DNA of 64,000 nucleotides from Lachnospiraceae bacterium C7 (GCA_900113385.1 FOPE01000001.1:25029-89028); one strand, 5' to 3'. Positions 36,077 through 45,773 are shown, counted from the stretch's first letter. Notes: generated by a model not told the origin, from the sequence alone. Translations and numbers: made by a program.

Positions 36077-36149
36077 TTTTTTGTGTTTATTTACAGAAAA
36101 TATTAAGAAATTATAAAAATATCCGAAAATATTTATAGGAGGTAACCGG

Positions 36150-36590
36150 ATGGGATTATTTCAAGCATTTAACATTAGTGCATCAGGAATGACAGCTCAA
36201 AGATTTAGAACTGATGTAATTTCTGAAAACATAGCTAATGTTAATACAACACGTAATGAGAATAATGTACCTTATAGAAGAAAAATAGTTACATTTGCAG
36301 AAAAAACAGTAACACCTTTTAGCCAGTATTATTCTGCATCAAAAAATAAATTGACAGGTAATGGTGTTAAGGTGTCAGCAGTTACAGAAGATTACTCAAC
36401 AGATTTTATTGATGAATATGATCCTTCGAATCCGGATGCCGATGAGAACGGATATGTTCATTATCCAAATGTAAACACAGTAACAGAAATGACAAACTTA
36501 ATAGATTCAACTAGAGCATATGAAGCAAATGTAACAGCTTTTCAAGCAACAAAAACAATGGCTCAAGCTGGACTTCAAGTTGGTAAATAG
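36150..36590 (+). CDS. flgC: Flagellar basal-body rod protein FlgC
   Basis: FlgC is the second proximal rod subunit (146 aa). It has the N-terminal FNISASGMTAQRFRTDVISE and NIANVNTTRN hallmark, and a C-terminal coil (EMTNLIDSTRAYEANVTAFQ) that polymerises with FlgB/FliE. RBS AGGAGG precedes ATG. It lies 73 bp after flgB. Confidence 0.96.
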   Translation: MGLFQAFNISASGMTAQRFRTDVISENIANVNTTRNENNVPYRRKIVTFAEKTVTPFSQYYSASKNKLTGNGVKVSAVTEDYSTDFIDEYDPSNPDADENGYVHYPNVNTVTEMTNLIDSTRAYEANVTAFQATKTMAQAGLQVGK

Positions 36591-36688
36591 TTTTTAAGTT
36601 ATATCTCAGACGAGATGCTCCTCCGCCTTTAAGCAAAGCGTAGGCGAGCGAGACTTCAAACTAAATAATGATAGAAGGGGTATAAAAA
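36591..36688 (+). other. flgC-fliE spacer with GC-rich hairpin
   Basis: The spacer holds an unusually GC-rich patch. CGCCT (about 36626-36630) pairs with AGGCG about 13 nt downstream, with flanking CTC/GAG able to extend the stem. There is no T-run, so it is not a terminator. It may be an mRNA processing or stability element, or a small repeat remnant. Confidence 0.35.
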
Positions 36689-36994
36689 ATGGATATTAGC
36701 GCACTTTCATCAGTTACATCAAATTATGTAAAGCAATATGCAAAAGAAAATGATTTACTTGGATCAGAAACCTTTAAATCTGTTTTTGATTCAGCAATGG
36801 AGCAAGTGGGGGAGACAAATAATTTACAGAATAAAGCAGAATCAGAGGAGATTAGATTTGCATTAGGCGAATCAGAAAATACTCATGATTTGCTTGTAGC
36901 ACAAACTAAAGCTTCTGTTGCACTACAATATACAGTAGCTGTAAAGGACAAGGTGATTGAAGCATATAACCAAATTATGCAAATGCAAATTTAA
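36689..36994 (+). CDS. fliE: Flagellar hook-basal body protein FliE
   Basis: FliE joins the MS ring to the rod. The 101-aa length is typical, and the C-terminal half has ENTHDLLVAQTKASVALQYT and AYNQIMQMQI, the conserved FliE ending. It is 16 bp before fliF. Confidence 0.94.
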   Translation: MDISALSSVTSNYVKQYAKENDLLGSETFKSVFDSAMEQVGETNNLQNKAESEEIRFALGESENTHDLLVAQTKASVALQYTVAVKDKVIEAYNQIMQMQI

Positions 36995-37010
36995 TAAAGG
37001 GGTAATGTAA

Positions 37011-38618
37011 ATGCCAGAACAGGTTAAAAAAATAGTAGACCGAATTATTGAATGGTGGAAGAAGTTTAGCACCAAGCAAAAATCTCTTCTTATCAGCATT
37101 ACAGCGGTAATAATCCTTGCTTTGGTAATTTTAGGAGTGGTAGTTTCAAGACCAACATATGTAACCTTAGTTACATGTAGTGACACAAAACAAGCTAGTG
37201 AGGTTAAAGATGTTTTAGATAATGATGGCAACATTAAGTACGAAGTGTCAAAGGATGGTCTTACATTCAAGGTTTTAAAGGAAGATGAAGCTGACGCAAC
37301 GATTTTGCTTGGAAAAAATGACATTCCGTCAGATGAGTATGACATCAGTAATGTTACAGATGGAAGCTTTTCTACTACAGAATCTGATAAACAAAAAAAA
37401 TATCAGTTGTACTTAGAGAAAAAATTCGCATCTCATCTAAAAACGATAGATAATGTAAAGGAAGCGCAAGTAGACTTAACATTACCAAAGGATGACGGAA
37501 CAATTAGTTCAAAAAAAGAACAAGGATATGCATCTGTTGTGCTTGACTTATCTAAAGATATGGATGAAGATCAGGCCTATGGAATTGCTCAATTTATAGC
37601 AACTGAGCTTGGAAATGCAGATACATCAAATATTACTATTCTTGATACGAAAGCAAATGTCTTATATGCAGGAACAGATTCAGAAGACCAAGTAGGAGCA
37701 GCAAGCTCAAAGCTTTCATATCAGCAAAAACAAGAATCAAAAATCAAAAAAAGCATTAAAGATTTACTTGTAAATTCAAAGACTTATTCAAATGTAGAAG
37801 TATCCCTTGGACTAAAATTAGATTTTGATAATACTGAAACAGTTACTCATAATTATTCAGCACCTGAAGGACAAACAAATGGAATGATTGGTTCAGTAAG
37901 TGAATATACTTCAGAATCTACAGGAGGTTCAGCGGCAACACCAGGAACAGATACAAATGATGATACTACTTATCAGATAGATGATAATAATACTTCATCA
38001 TCAACTATCAGTGATAAGACCACTACTTATCAGAATGATGAAAAAATAACAACAAGAAAAAATTCCGGTGGAACAATCAATTATGATGAATCTACCGTAG
38101 CTATTAAAGCAACACAATATATTGTCTACGACGAAGCTAAGATGAAAGCAGCAGGAGAACTAAAAGATATGACTTTTGATGAGTTCGTTTCAAAGAACTC
38201 AAAGGCAAAAACAGTTAAGGTTAAAAATAATATGAAAACCTTAATTGCAAATGCAACAGGTTTTTCAGCTGATAACATTACAATTCAAGTAGATCAGCAA
38301 CCGGAATTTGTGTATGATGACTCTGCAATAGCAGTAACAGATATCTTACAAATCGCTTTAGCTATTTTAATCTTTGCGTTATTAGGATATGTAGTATTTA
38401 GAAGTACAAGGAAGGCAAAGGAGGCAGAAGAAGTGGAACCAGAAGTTTCAGTAGAGACTCTACTTCAACAAACTGCGGAGGCTGAAAAAGATGAACTTGA
38501 AGATATTGGTTACCAAGAGAAATCTGAGACACGTATGTTAATTGAGAAATTTGTAGATGATAACCCTGAGGCTGTAGCAATGTTGCTACGAAATTGGTTA
38601 AATGAGGACTGGGAGTAA
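37011..38618 (+). CDS. fliF: Flagellar MS-ring protein FliF
   Basis: FliF forms the membrane-embedded MS ring. The 535-aa protein has a membrane helix near residues 25-46 (LLISITAVIILALVILGVVV), periplasmic-side ring-building motifs (ARV-type VDLTLPKDDGTIS, YASVVLDLS), a long Ser/Thr/Asp-rich insertion (about 295-350), and a second helix (about 443-463). The C-terminal tail (AVAMLLRNWLNEDWE) is the FliG-binding end. Confidence 0.96.
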   Translation: MPEQVKKIVDRIIEWWKKFSTKQKSLLISITAVIILALVILGVVVSRPTYVTLVTCSDTKQASEVKDVLDNDGNIKYEVSKDGLTFKVLKEDEADATILLGKNDIPSDEYDISNVTDGSFSTTESDKQKKYQLYLEKKFASHLKTIDNVKEAQVDLTLPKDDGTISSKKEQGYASVVLDLSKDMDEDQAYGIAQFIATELGNADTSNITILDTKANVLYAGTDSEDQVGAASSKLSYQQKQESKIKKSIKDLLVNSKTYSNVEVSLGLKLDFDNTETVTHNYSAPEGQTNGMIGSVSEYTSESTGGSAATPGTDTNDDTTYQIDDNNTSSSTISDKTTTYQNDEKITTRKNSGGTINYDESTVAIKATQYIVYDEAKMKAAGELKDMTFDEFVSKNSKAKTVKVKNNMKTLIANATGFSADNITIQVDQQPEFVYDDSAIAVTDILQIALAILIFALLGYVVFRSTRKAKEAEEVEPEVSVETLLQQTAEAEKDELEDIGYQEKSETRMLIEKFVDDNPEAVAMLLRNWLNEDWE

Positions 38619-38624
38619 GGTAAA

Positions 38625-39629
38625 ATGGATGATTCATTAACAGGAGTACAGAAAGCTGCGATTTTATTAATAGCCCTTGGGCCAGAAAAATCAGCAACTA
38701 TATTTCAACATTTAAAAGAAGAGGAAATTGAAGAGCTGACTCTTGAAATTGCAAACACAAGAAGTGTTGCAGCAGATACAAAAGAGGCTGTATTAAACGA
38801 GTTTTATCAGGTATGCCTTGCTCAGCAATACATTGCAGAAGGTGGTATTACCTATGCCAAAGAGCTTCTTGAAAAAGCTCTTGGTGATGATAAAGCACAA
38901 GACGTTATATCAAAACTTACAGCATCATTACAAGTACGTCCTTTCGAATTTGTACGAAAGACAGATCCAAGTCAGCTACTAAACTTTATCCAAGACGAGC
39001 ATCCACAGACGATTGCTATGATTTTGTCATATTTAACATCAGCACAAGCTGCCATGGTACTTGGAGCTTTGCCTCCAGAAAAACAGGCAGATGTAGCAAG
39101 ACGTATTGCTCTTATGGATAGAACATCACCAGATGTAATCAAAGAAGTAGAAAAGGTTTTAGAAAAGAAATTAGCTTCTTTAGTAAACCAGGATTACACA
39201 ATTGTCGGTGGTGTAGATGCAACGGTAAATATCTTAAATACAGTAGACCGTGCAACAGAGAAACATATTATGGAAACATTAGAAGTAGAAGAGCCAGAGC
39301 TTGCAGACGAAATCAGGAAAAAGATGTTCGTATTCGAGGATATCTTGTTGCTTGATGATAGAGCAATTCAGCGTGTTCTTCGTGATGTTGAGAATGCCGA
39401 CCTTGAACTTGCACTTAAGAGTTCAAATGAGGAAGTTCAGAATGTTATTTACAAGAACTTATCTAAACGTCTTGCTTCTATGATTAAAGAAGACATCGAA
39501 TTCATGGGACCTGTTCGTATGAAAGATGTTGAAGAAGCACAGCAGAAGATTGTTAATATTATACGTAAATTAGAAGATGCCGGAGAAATTGTTATTTCAA
39601 GAGGCGGAGGAGATGATATCGTTGTCTAA
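38625..39629 (+). CDS. fliG: Flagellar motor switch protein FliG
   Basis: FliG is the C-ring protein that contacts MotA and transmits torque. The 334-aa protein contains LTGVQKAAILLIALGPEKSA at the N-terminus, the middle-domain EHPQTIAMILSYL motif, and the C-terminal torque helix with charged residues (LLDDRAIQRVLRDVENADL). It is 6 bp after fliF and overlaps fliH. Confidence 0.97.
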   Translation: MDDSLTGVQKAAILLIALGPEKSATIFQHLKEEEIEELTLEIANTRSVAADTKEAVLNEFYQVCLAQQYIAEGGITYAKELLEKALGDDKAQDVISKLTASLQVRPFEFVRKTDPSQLLNFIQDEHPQTIAMILSYLTSAQAAMVLGALPPEKQADVARRIALMDRTSPDVIKEVEKVLEKKLASLVNQDYTIVGGVDATVNILNTVDRATEKHIMETLEVEEPELADEIRKKMFVFEDILLLDDRAIQRVLRDVENADLELALKSSNEEVQNVIYKNLSKRLASMIKEDIEFMGPVRMKDVEEAQQKIVNIIRKLEDAGEIVISRGGGDDIVV

Positions 39630-40431
39630 TATTGTAAAACAAGGATTTGTTATAAACAACGTTGAAAAAGGCGCATGCATAATTGATTCTGACCTCAGAA
39701 TGAAGGAAAAATATGGACAGTTGATTCTCTCTGAAGAAGAAGTTAAAGCACAACGTGACACTGCTGCTAGTAATAGCAGTGGTGCCACTAATGATGCCAC
39801 TAATGAAGAAGTCGAGAATCTAGAGAAAGACATTGATTTAGATGAAGTTAGGCTTCAGGCCCAAAAGATTATAGATGATGCCACTAATGAAGCAGACGAC
39901 ATATTAATTAATGCAAATGAAAAAGCGCTAAAAATATATGAAGAACAAAAAGAAAAAGGTTATGCAGAAGGAATGAAAGGCGCCAATGATGCAATAGAGC
40001 AGTTAAAAGCTGATGCTCAAGCAGAATTGGAAAAAAAGCAAGAGGAATTAGAACAGACTTATTTAAAAAAACAAGAAGAGATGGAAAAAGAAATAGTAGA
40101 TGTTGTTACAGAAGTTTTTGAAAAGGTATTTGGAATACAGTTTGCAGGAAAAAAAGATATGCTTTTATATTTAGTACAAAATACTATACAAAATGTAGAA
40201 CCAGCAAAAGAGTTTAGGATTAGAGTTTCAACAGCATATCGTCCATATTTTGAAGAGCATTTATCAGAAATACAAAATAAAGTTGGAATTGGAGTTAATA
40301 TTGAGATTTTAAATGATGCAAGTTTAGATGATTCACAATGTTTAATAGAAACAAGCACTGGAGTTTTTGATTGTGGAATTGACACACAGTTGTCAAATTT
40401 AATAAGGGATATTAGATCATTAGCAGTTTAA
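39613..40431 (+). CDS. fliH: Flagellar export ATPase regulator FliH
   Basis: FliH binds and restrains the FliI ATPase. I start at ATG 39613 (MISLSNIVKQGFVIN), preceded by GGCGGAGGAG and overlapping the fliG end by 17 bp, giving 272 aa. A long coiled coil lies in the middle (QAELEKKQEELEQTYLKKQE). A V-type ATPase subunit E-like C-terminal domain follows (PAKEFRIRVSTAYRPYFEEH). Confidence 0.9.
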   Translation: MISLSNIVKQGFVINNVEKGACIIDSDLRMKEKYGQLILSEEEVKAQRDTAASNSSGATNDATNEEVENLEKDIDLDEVRLQAQKIIDDATNEADDILINANEKALKIYEEQKEKGYAEGMKGANDAIEQLKADAQAELEKKQEELEQTYLKKQEEMEKEIVDVVTEVFEKVFGIQFAGKKDMLLYLVQNTIQNVEPAKEFRIRVSTAYRPYFEEHLSEIQNKVGIGVNIEILNDASLDDSQCLIETSTGVFDCGIDTQLSNLIRDIRSLAV

Positions 40432-40469
40432 ATAAATTTAATAATAAATTGTTGAGGATAGAATATAAG

Positions 40470-40530
40470 AATAGAAAAACAAAAAATAGAAAAATAAAAA
40501 ATAGAAAAATAAAAAATAAAAAAATAGCAG
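40470..40530 (+). repeat. 15-bp A-rich tandem repeat between fliH and fliI
   Basis: Units AATAGAAAAACAAAA, AATAGAAAAATAAAA and AATAGAAAAATAAAA run from 40470 to 40514, then a degenerate fourth. They fill an unusually long (174 bp) gap inside an otherwise tight operon. No promoter or terminator is apparent. Confidence 0.75.
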
Positions 40531-40605
40531 GAATAGAATAGGAATATAAAAGAAATAGAAAATAATAGAGGTATTAAAAAATAAAAATAGGCTTGGTGAA
40601 GGTTC

Positions 40606-41949
40606 ATGAAAAAACAAACAGAAAAATATTTACAGCTTTTAAATAGACAGTATTATGACTGTTATGGAAAAGTTGCAAAGGTTGTCGGACTTACAATTGA
40701 ATCAGTAGGACCAGAGGCTAAGTTAAATGACTTATGCCGCATATACATAGATGGAAGTGGAAACAACGAAGATTACGTAATGGCTGAAGTTGTAGGATTT
40801 AGAGATATGCGGCTTATTTTGATGCCTTTTGATAATACCGAGGGAATTGCAGTTGGATGTGTAGTAGAAAACACAGGCAAACCCCTTATGGTTGATGTAG
40901 GCGATAATCTTTTAGGCCATACAGTAGATGGAATAGGAAGGCCTACAGATATAGATATTATAGAAGGAGAGATGGTGGAATATCCAGTAGAGGCATTGCC
41001 ACCAGATCCAATGGATAGAACAATTATAAATGAAATATTGCCACTAGGTGTAAAAGCAGTAGATGGAATGATTACTGTTGGAAAAGGCCAACGTATTGGA
41101 ATTTTTGCAGGTTCTGGAGTTGGTAAAAGTACACTCCTTGGTATGTTTGCAAGAAATACAAAAGCAGATATTAATGTTGTAGCTTTAATAGGAGAGCGTG
41201 GCCGTGAGGTAAGAGAATTTATAGAAAGGGATCTTGGCCCAGAAGGAATGAAAAGATCTATTGTAGTAGTTGCTACTTCGGATAAGCCAGCATTAATTAG
41301 AAATAAAGCAGCAAAGACAGCTACAGCTATAGCAGAATATTTTCGAGATAGAGGAAAAGACGTGTTGCTTATGATGGATTCATTAACACGTTTTTCGATG
41401 GCACAACGAGAGATTGGTTTGGCCTCAGGAGAACCACCAGTTACAAGAGGATACCCACCATCAGTATATTCTGAAATGCCTAAAATTTTGGAAAGAGCAG
41501 GAACTTCAGATAAAGGTTCAATAACAGGATTATATACCGTATTAGTTGATGGTGATGATTTTAATGAACCAATTACAGATACAGCTCGAAGTATTTTAGA
41601 TGGACATATAATGTTAGATAGAAGATTAGGACACAAAAATCATTATCCAGCAATAGATATTTTGCAGAGTATTTCGAGGGTTATGAGTGCAATTGCAACA
41701 TCAAGGCACAAAGAATTAGCTGGAAGATTAAAAAGTGTAATGGCAACATATAATGAAGCAGAGGATCTAATAAATATTGGAGCATACAAAGCAGGCTCAA
41801 ATGAGGACATAGATTATGCTATTCAGAAAATAAAAGCAGTAAATGCTTTCCTTTGTCAGAAAACAGATGAAAAATATTCTTTTGAAGAAGAATTAGACTT
41901 ACTTGCAGGAGTATTTGACGAGGAATACGATAGTGAAAGTGAAGAATAA
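40606..41949 (+). CDS. fliI: Flagellum-specific ATPase FliI
   Basis: FliI is the export ATPase of the flagellar type III system. The 447-aa protein has Walker A FAGSGVGKSTLLGMFARN, Walker B DVLLMMDSLTRFSMAQREI, GERGREVREFIE and the export-ATPase GYPPSVYSEMPKILERAG. The C-terminal helix domain follows. It overlies a long antisense frame that is not a gene. Confidence 0.97.
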   Translation: MKKQTEKYLQLLNRQYYDCYGKVAKVVGLTIESVGPEAKLNDLCRIYIDGSGNNEDYVMAEVVGFRDMRLILMPFDNTEGIAVGCVVENTGKPLMVDVGDNLLGHTVDGIGRPTDIDIIEGEMVEYPVEALPPDPMDRTIINEILPLGVKAVDGMITVGKGQRIGIFAGSGVGKSTLLGMFARNTKADINVVALIGERGREVREFIERDLGPEGMKRSIVVVATSDKPALIRNKAAKTATAIAEYFRDRGKDVLLMMDSLTRFSMAQREIGLASGEPPVTRGYPPSVYSEMPKILERAGTSDKGSITGLYTVLVDGDDFNEPITDTARSILDGHIMLDRRLGHKNHYPAIDILQSISRVMSAIATSRHKELAGRLKSVMATYNEAEDLINIGAYKAGSNEDIDYAIQKIKAVNAFLCQKTDEKYSFEEELDLLAGVFDEEYDSESEE

Positions 41950-41972
41950 AATTTGAAAGTTAGGTGATGCTT

Positions 41973-42428
41973 ATGGCAAAATTTGTGTATTCAATGCAAA
42001 ATGTATTAGAAATTAAAAAGAAGCTTGAAACACAAGCTAAGCTAGCCTTTAGTCAAGCAAATAATAAATATTTACAAGAACAAGCTAATTTAATGGAACT
42101 TCAACTAAAAAAAACGGAATATGATGACTTATTAAAGACTGAATTAGAGGGTAATATAGACGTAAAAAAAGTTACAGTAGCTAGGAAAAATGTAAATACA
42201 ATGAAAACGCTTATTAGATATCAGTCTATGGAAGTTGTTAAGGCAAAAAAGAAATTAGAAGAGGAACGCGAAAAATTGCAACAAATTATGCAAGAAAGAA
42301 AAACCCATGAACTTTTGCGTGAAAAAGCCTTTGAGGAATTCAAAAAAGAAATCGCAAGAGAAGAAGCAAAGGAAATTGACGGCTTGATTAGTTTTACGTA
42401 TAGCGGAAACAACAAAGGAGAGGGGTAA
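41973..42428 (+). CDS. fliJ: Flagellar export chaperone FliJ
   Basis: FliJ is a coiled-coil protein that cycles chaperones and links the ATPase ring to the gate. Starting at ATG 41973 (MAKFVYSMQNVLEIKKKLET; AGGTGA just upstream) gives 151 aa, nearly all heptad-type helix. Position between fliI and fliK-side genes is standard. Confidence 0.85.
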   Translation: MAKFVYSMQNVLEIKKKLETQAKLAFSQANNKYLQEQANLMELQLKKTEYDDLLKTELEGNIDVKKVTVARKNVNTMKTLIRYQSMEVVKAKKKLEEEREKLQQIMQERKTHELLREKAFEEFKKEIAREEAKEIDGLISFTYSGNNKGEG

Positions 42429-42431
42429 ATT

Positions 42432-43292
42432 ATGGCAGATACAGGAATGAATGAAGAGGAATTAACAAAGGAAGAAAAAAAGGCCCAAAAAAAAGAAGAA
42501 AAAGAAAAGAAAAAAGAAGAAAAAAAGAAGAAAAAGGATGAGGCAGCAGAGGGCGAAGAAGTAGAAGAAGAAGAAAAAACATCCAGCAAATTGTTAGTAT
42601 TTTTTATAACTATTCTAATTATTGCAATTTGGTTGGGAATTATAGCAATTTTAATTAAAGCTGATGTAGGTGGTTTTGGCTCAACAATTTTAAAACCACT
42701 TTTAAAAGACGTGCCATATGTTAGCAACATTTTACCAGAAGATTCTGAAAATGCTACAGAAGTTGATACACAGTACCAGTATACATCAATGAAAGAAGCA
42801 ATTGACAGAATTAAAGAGCTAGAAAAAGAAGTAGATGGAGCTAAGGATAACGCAAAGAAAAAAGATAAAAAAATCGATGAATTGACGGAACAAGTTAACG
42901 ATTTGCAGAAATATAAGACACAACAAGATGAATTTGAGAAGCTAAAGCAAAAATTTTATAAAGAGGTTGTGTATGCAGATAATGCGCCCGATATAGAAGA
43001 ATATAAGACGTACTATGAGAGCATTGATTCTGAGAATGCTGCAGTCTTATATAAACAAGTAGTTGAGCAACTTCAGGCAGACGAAAAGGTTCAAGAATAT
43101 GCTAAGACATATTCTTCAATGAAGCCAAAAGAAGCAGCAGCTATTTTTGACACAATGACAAATGACTATGATCTTGTAGCGGACATTCTCTTAAATATGG
43201 ATGCGCAATCTCGAGCAGATATATTAGGAAAGATGAATGCTAAAAATGCGGCTGCATTGACAGAAATTATGGAACCTAAACAGAATAATTAG
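42432..43292 (+). CDS. MotE-like flagellar protein (MgtE-N-like domain)
   Basis: This 286-aa protein has an N-terminal Lys/Glu-rich cytoplasmic head (EKKAQKKEEKEKKKEEKKKK), one membrane helix (about residues 55-78, LLVFFITILIIAIWLGIIAI), a coiled coil (about 118-170), and a C-terminal domain typical of MotE/FlbB-type chaperones (KPKEAAAIFDTMTNDYDLVA, ILLNMDAQSRADILGKMNAK). Such proteins assist stator (MotAB) or FliL assembly. It begins 3 bp after fliJ. Confidence 0.8.
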   Translation: MADTGMNEEELTKEEKKAQKKEEKEKKKEEKKKKKDEAAEGEEVEEEEKTSSKLLVFFITILIIAIWLGIIAILIKADVGGFGSTILKPLLKDVPYVSNILPEDSENATEVDTQYQYTSMKEAIDRIKELEKEVDGAKDNAKKKDKKIDELTEQVNDLQKYKTQQDEFEKLKQKFYKEVVYADNAPDIEEYKTYYESIDSENAAVLYKQVVEQLQADEKVQEYAKTYSSMKPKEAAAIFDTMTNDYDLVADILLNMDAQSRADILGKMNAKNAAALTEIMEPKQNN

Positions 43293-43397
43293 GCCGATTT
43301 GTTTGCTAATGGGGTTCTCCAAATAATGTTAAGCGCAATGACTTTGAAGAATAAAAGATTCTGAGTGAAGATTATTGCGAAGAAAGGAGGCTACAGT

Positions 43398-44948
43398 TTG
43401 GCAACAACGAAAGGAATTTCGTCTTTTGCTGATATAAGCGCTTTACCGACATCTTCTGTAGATTCGGCTAAAGGTAGTCCATCTAAAGGTGAGAAAATTG
43501 ATGCAAGTAAGGTTTTTAAAAGCCTAATGCACAATAATCTCACCGGAGGAAAGGATAAAGGCAGTATTGGCAATGACGGGAAAAAATTAGTGGAAGGTCA
43601 AGAAAAGACAGTTAAGTATCAAAATCAAGGACTTAATTCTATTAAGACTAAAAAGGCTGTAACTACTAAAGATAAGTTGCAGACACCAAGTGCAAAGGAA
43701 ACTTTAGAAAAATTTCAAGATGGAATCAAAGATGCAATAAAAGAAAAATTCGATGTATCTGATGAAGACATTGAAAAAGCTTTAGAAACACTTGGAATCA
43801 CAGTAGTGGATTTAGTTAATCCTACAAATCTAGCGAATCTTGTATCCGAACTTTCAGGAGGTTTAGATCAGGCAAGCCTATTAGTTGGTGAAGAGTTTAA
43901 AGCATTATTTGATGTTGTACAAGATTTGACCAATCAACTTCAAAATGCTCTTGGACTAAAAGATGAGGAAATGGTTAATCTTTCTCAGACAGTAGAAGAA
44001 ATTGAGACAGACATTAATAGCACAGAAGATGCAGTAAAAGTAGAAAATAGTAATGCTAAAACAGTAGAAGTAGTAGTGGAAAAAGAAGATGTAGTAGAAC
44101 AAAATCCTACAGAGGTGGCTGAAAAAGTAGATACTTCTAACCTAAACAAGGACAAAGCTAATAAAACTGCTGAAAATGTTATTAAGGAAGATAATAATGT
44201 AGATGAAACAGAAGCAGTCGAAGAAGTTAAGGTAGAAGTGGAAGACGAAGATGAAGAGTCAGTTGGATATAAGAACAATAGTAAGACTCAAGAAGAGACA
44301 AAGTCACAAAATGTTGAAACAGATAATACAAAAGATACTACATTTGAAACTACAAAGCAAAATGTAACTAAAAATGAGTCAACTGATAATTTACATGCGC
44401 AAAGTCTTAATGCAGAGACACCAGTAAATAATGTAAATAATCAAGGTCAAGTAGCTCAAGAAAGATACATTAATAATCAAACAGCTATAGATTTGATAAA
44501 TCAATTAGCTGACAATGTTAAAGTTACAATTCAAGCAAAAGCTACAACTATGGAAATGCAACTTGACCCAGAATCATTAGGAAAAATCTTTTTACAGGTA
44601 ACTGCTAGAGAAGGTGCAGTACATGCACAGATTGCAGCACAAAATGAGGCAATTAAAAATGCAATTTTAGGACAGTTAAGTTCATTAAAGGATAATTTAA
44701 ATCAAGCTGGAATTAAAGTAGATGCTATTGAGGTAACTGTTGCATCCCACGAGTTTGAAAGAAACCTAGAACAAGGTAGTCGCCAGGACGAGAAAAATGC
44801 TAATACACAGCAAGGTAATTTAAAGGTTCTAAGAAGAAATATTAAACTTTCAGATTTAGATGAGATTAGCGGTGTAATGACAGAAGAAGAAGAGTTAGTA
44901 GCTCAGATTATGAAAGATAATGGTAATTCTGTTGATATGACAGCATAG
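43398..44948 (+). CDS. fliK: Flagellar hook-length control protein FliK
   Basis: FliK measures the hook and switches export specificity. The start is TTG 43398, following AAAGGAGG seven nt upstream; the frame upstream of it has no RBS. The product is 516 aa: variable acidic central region (Val/Glu/Asn-rich, about 200-350), then the conserved C-terminal domain with MEMQLDPESLGKIFLQVTAR, GAVHAQIAAQNEAIKNAI and LSSLKDNLNQAGIKVDAIEV. 105 bp of non-coding DNA separate it from the MotE-like gene. Confidence 0.9.
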   Translation: MATTKGISSFADISALPTSSVDSAKGSPSKGEKIDASKVFKSLMHNNLTGGKDKGSIGNDGKKLVEGQEKTVKYQNQGLNSIKTKKAVTTKDKLQTPSAKETLEKFQDGIKDAIKEKFDVSDEDIEKALETLGITVVDLVNPTNLANLVSELSGGLDQASLLVGEEFKALFDVVQDLTNQLQNALGLKDEEMVNLSQTVEEIETDINSTEDAVKVENSNAKTVEVVVEKEDVVEQNPTEVAEKVDTSNLNKDKANKTAENVIKEDNNVDETEAVEEVKVEVEDEDEESVGYKNNSKTQEETKSQNVETDNTKDTTFETTKQNVTKNESTDNLHAQSLNAETPVNNVNNQGQVAQERYINNQTAIDLINQLADNVKVTIQAKATTMEMQLDPESLGKIFLQVTAREGAVHAQIAAQNEAIKNAILGQLSSLKDNLNQAGIKVDAIEVTVASHEFERNLEQGSRQDEKNANTQQGNLKVLRRNIKLSDLDEISGVMTEEEELVAQIMKDNGNSVDMTA

Positions 44949-44963
44949 TGAAAGGAGAACTTT

Positions 44964-45773
44964 ATGCCAGTAGCTCAAGTAGAAAATGGAAAGATTATAA
45001 ATAATGGAGAGGCTGCAAACTCCAAAATGCAGACTTCCTCATTATCAAAATCAGTTGAAAAAAGTAAATTAGATTATGACAGTTTTTTACAACTATTATG
45101 TGCTGAAATGCAGTATCAAGATCCACTAGAACCAACAACAAATACAGATTATGTAGCCCAACTTGCAACATTTTCACAATTAGAAGCTACACTTTCTATG
45201 CAGAATACAACAACAACAAATATGGCTAATAATCTAGTTGGTAAAATCGTATTGATTGATAGTGAAACAGAAACCGGAACGGATAGTGTAGAAGGCGTTG
45301 TAGATTATGTAAAATACGTAAATGATACAACATATGTATCTGTAAATGATAAATTGTACAAGCTAGATGATGTAAAACAGGTAGTTGATCCAACATATTA
45401 TGAGGCAGTTTCATTAGCAGAAACATTAGCAGCAAACATAGCTGATTTGCCAGATGTTGCAAATCTTACACCAGCATATAAATCAAAAATTGAGTCAATT
45501 AGAAAAGTATATGATGGAATGACTGCTTATCAAAAAACATTTGTAGCACCAGAAGCATTAGCAAAATTAACAACATTAGAGGAACTTGCAAGTAAGTTTA
45601 ATACTCAACCTGCAGATTCAACAGCCAGTGAAACAGATGGAACAACAAATACAGATGGAACAACAAATACAGATGCAACAACAGATACAGCAAACACAAC
45701 AACAGATACGACAAATACAAGTAACACAGAAGAAAATAATGATGCAAATGGCAATAATACAGCTACAACCTAA
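44964..45773 (+). CDS. flgD: Flagellar hook capping protein FlgD with C-terminal extension
   Basis: FlgD caps the growing hook. The N-terminal hallmark is present (SKLDYDSFLQLLCAEMQYQD, then TDYVAQLATFSQLEATLSMQ). The core ends near residue 150. Residues 150-215 form an added helical module (LPDVANLTPAYKSKIESIRK, VYDGMTAYQKTFVAPEALAK) like three-helix modules of Gram-positive surface proteins. The last 55 residues are a Thr/Asn/Asp repeat (TDGTTNTDGTTNTD). The extension is unusual for FlgD. Confidence 0.9.
   Translation: MPVAQVENGKIINNGEAANSKMQTSSLSKSVEKSKLDYDSFLQLLCAEMQYQDPLEPTTNTDYVAQLATFSQLEATLSMQNTTTTNMANNLVGKIVLIDSETETGTDSVEGVVDYVKYVNDTTYVSVNDKLYKLDDVKQVVDPTYYEAVSLAETLAANIADLPDVANLTPAYKSKIESIRKVYDGMTAYQKTFVAPEALAKLTTLEELASKFNTQPADSTASETDGTTNTDGTTNTDATTDTANTTTDTTNTSNTEENNDANGNNTATT

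Noticed and set aside
40773-41636. Minus-strand 287-codon open frame
   Set aside because: It lies entirely inside fliI, whose plus-strand motifs are complete; the antisense frame has no RBS or family features.
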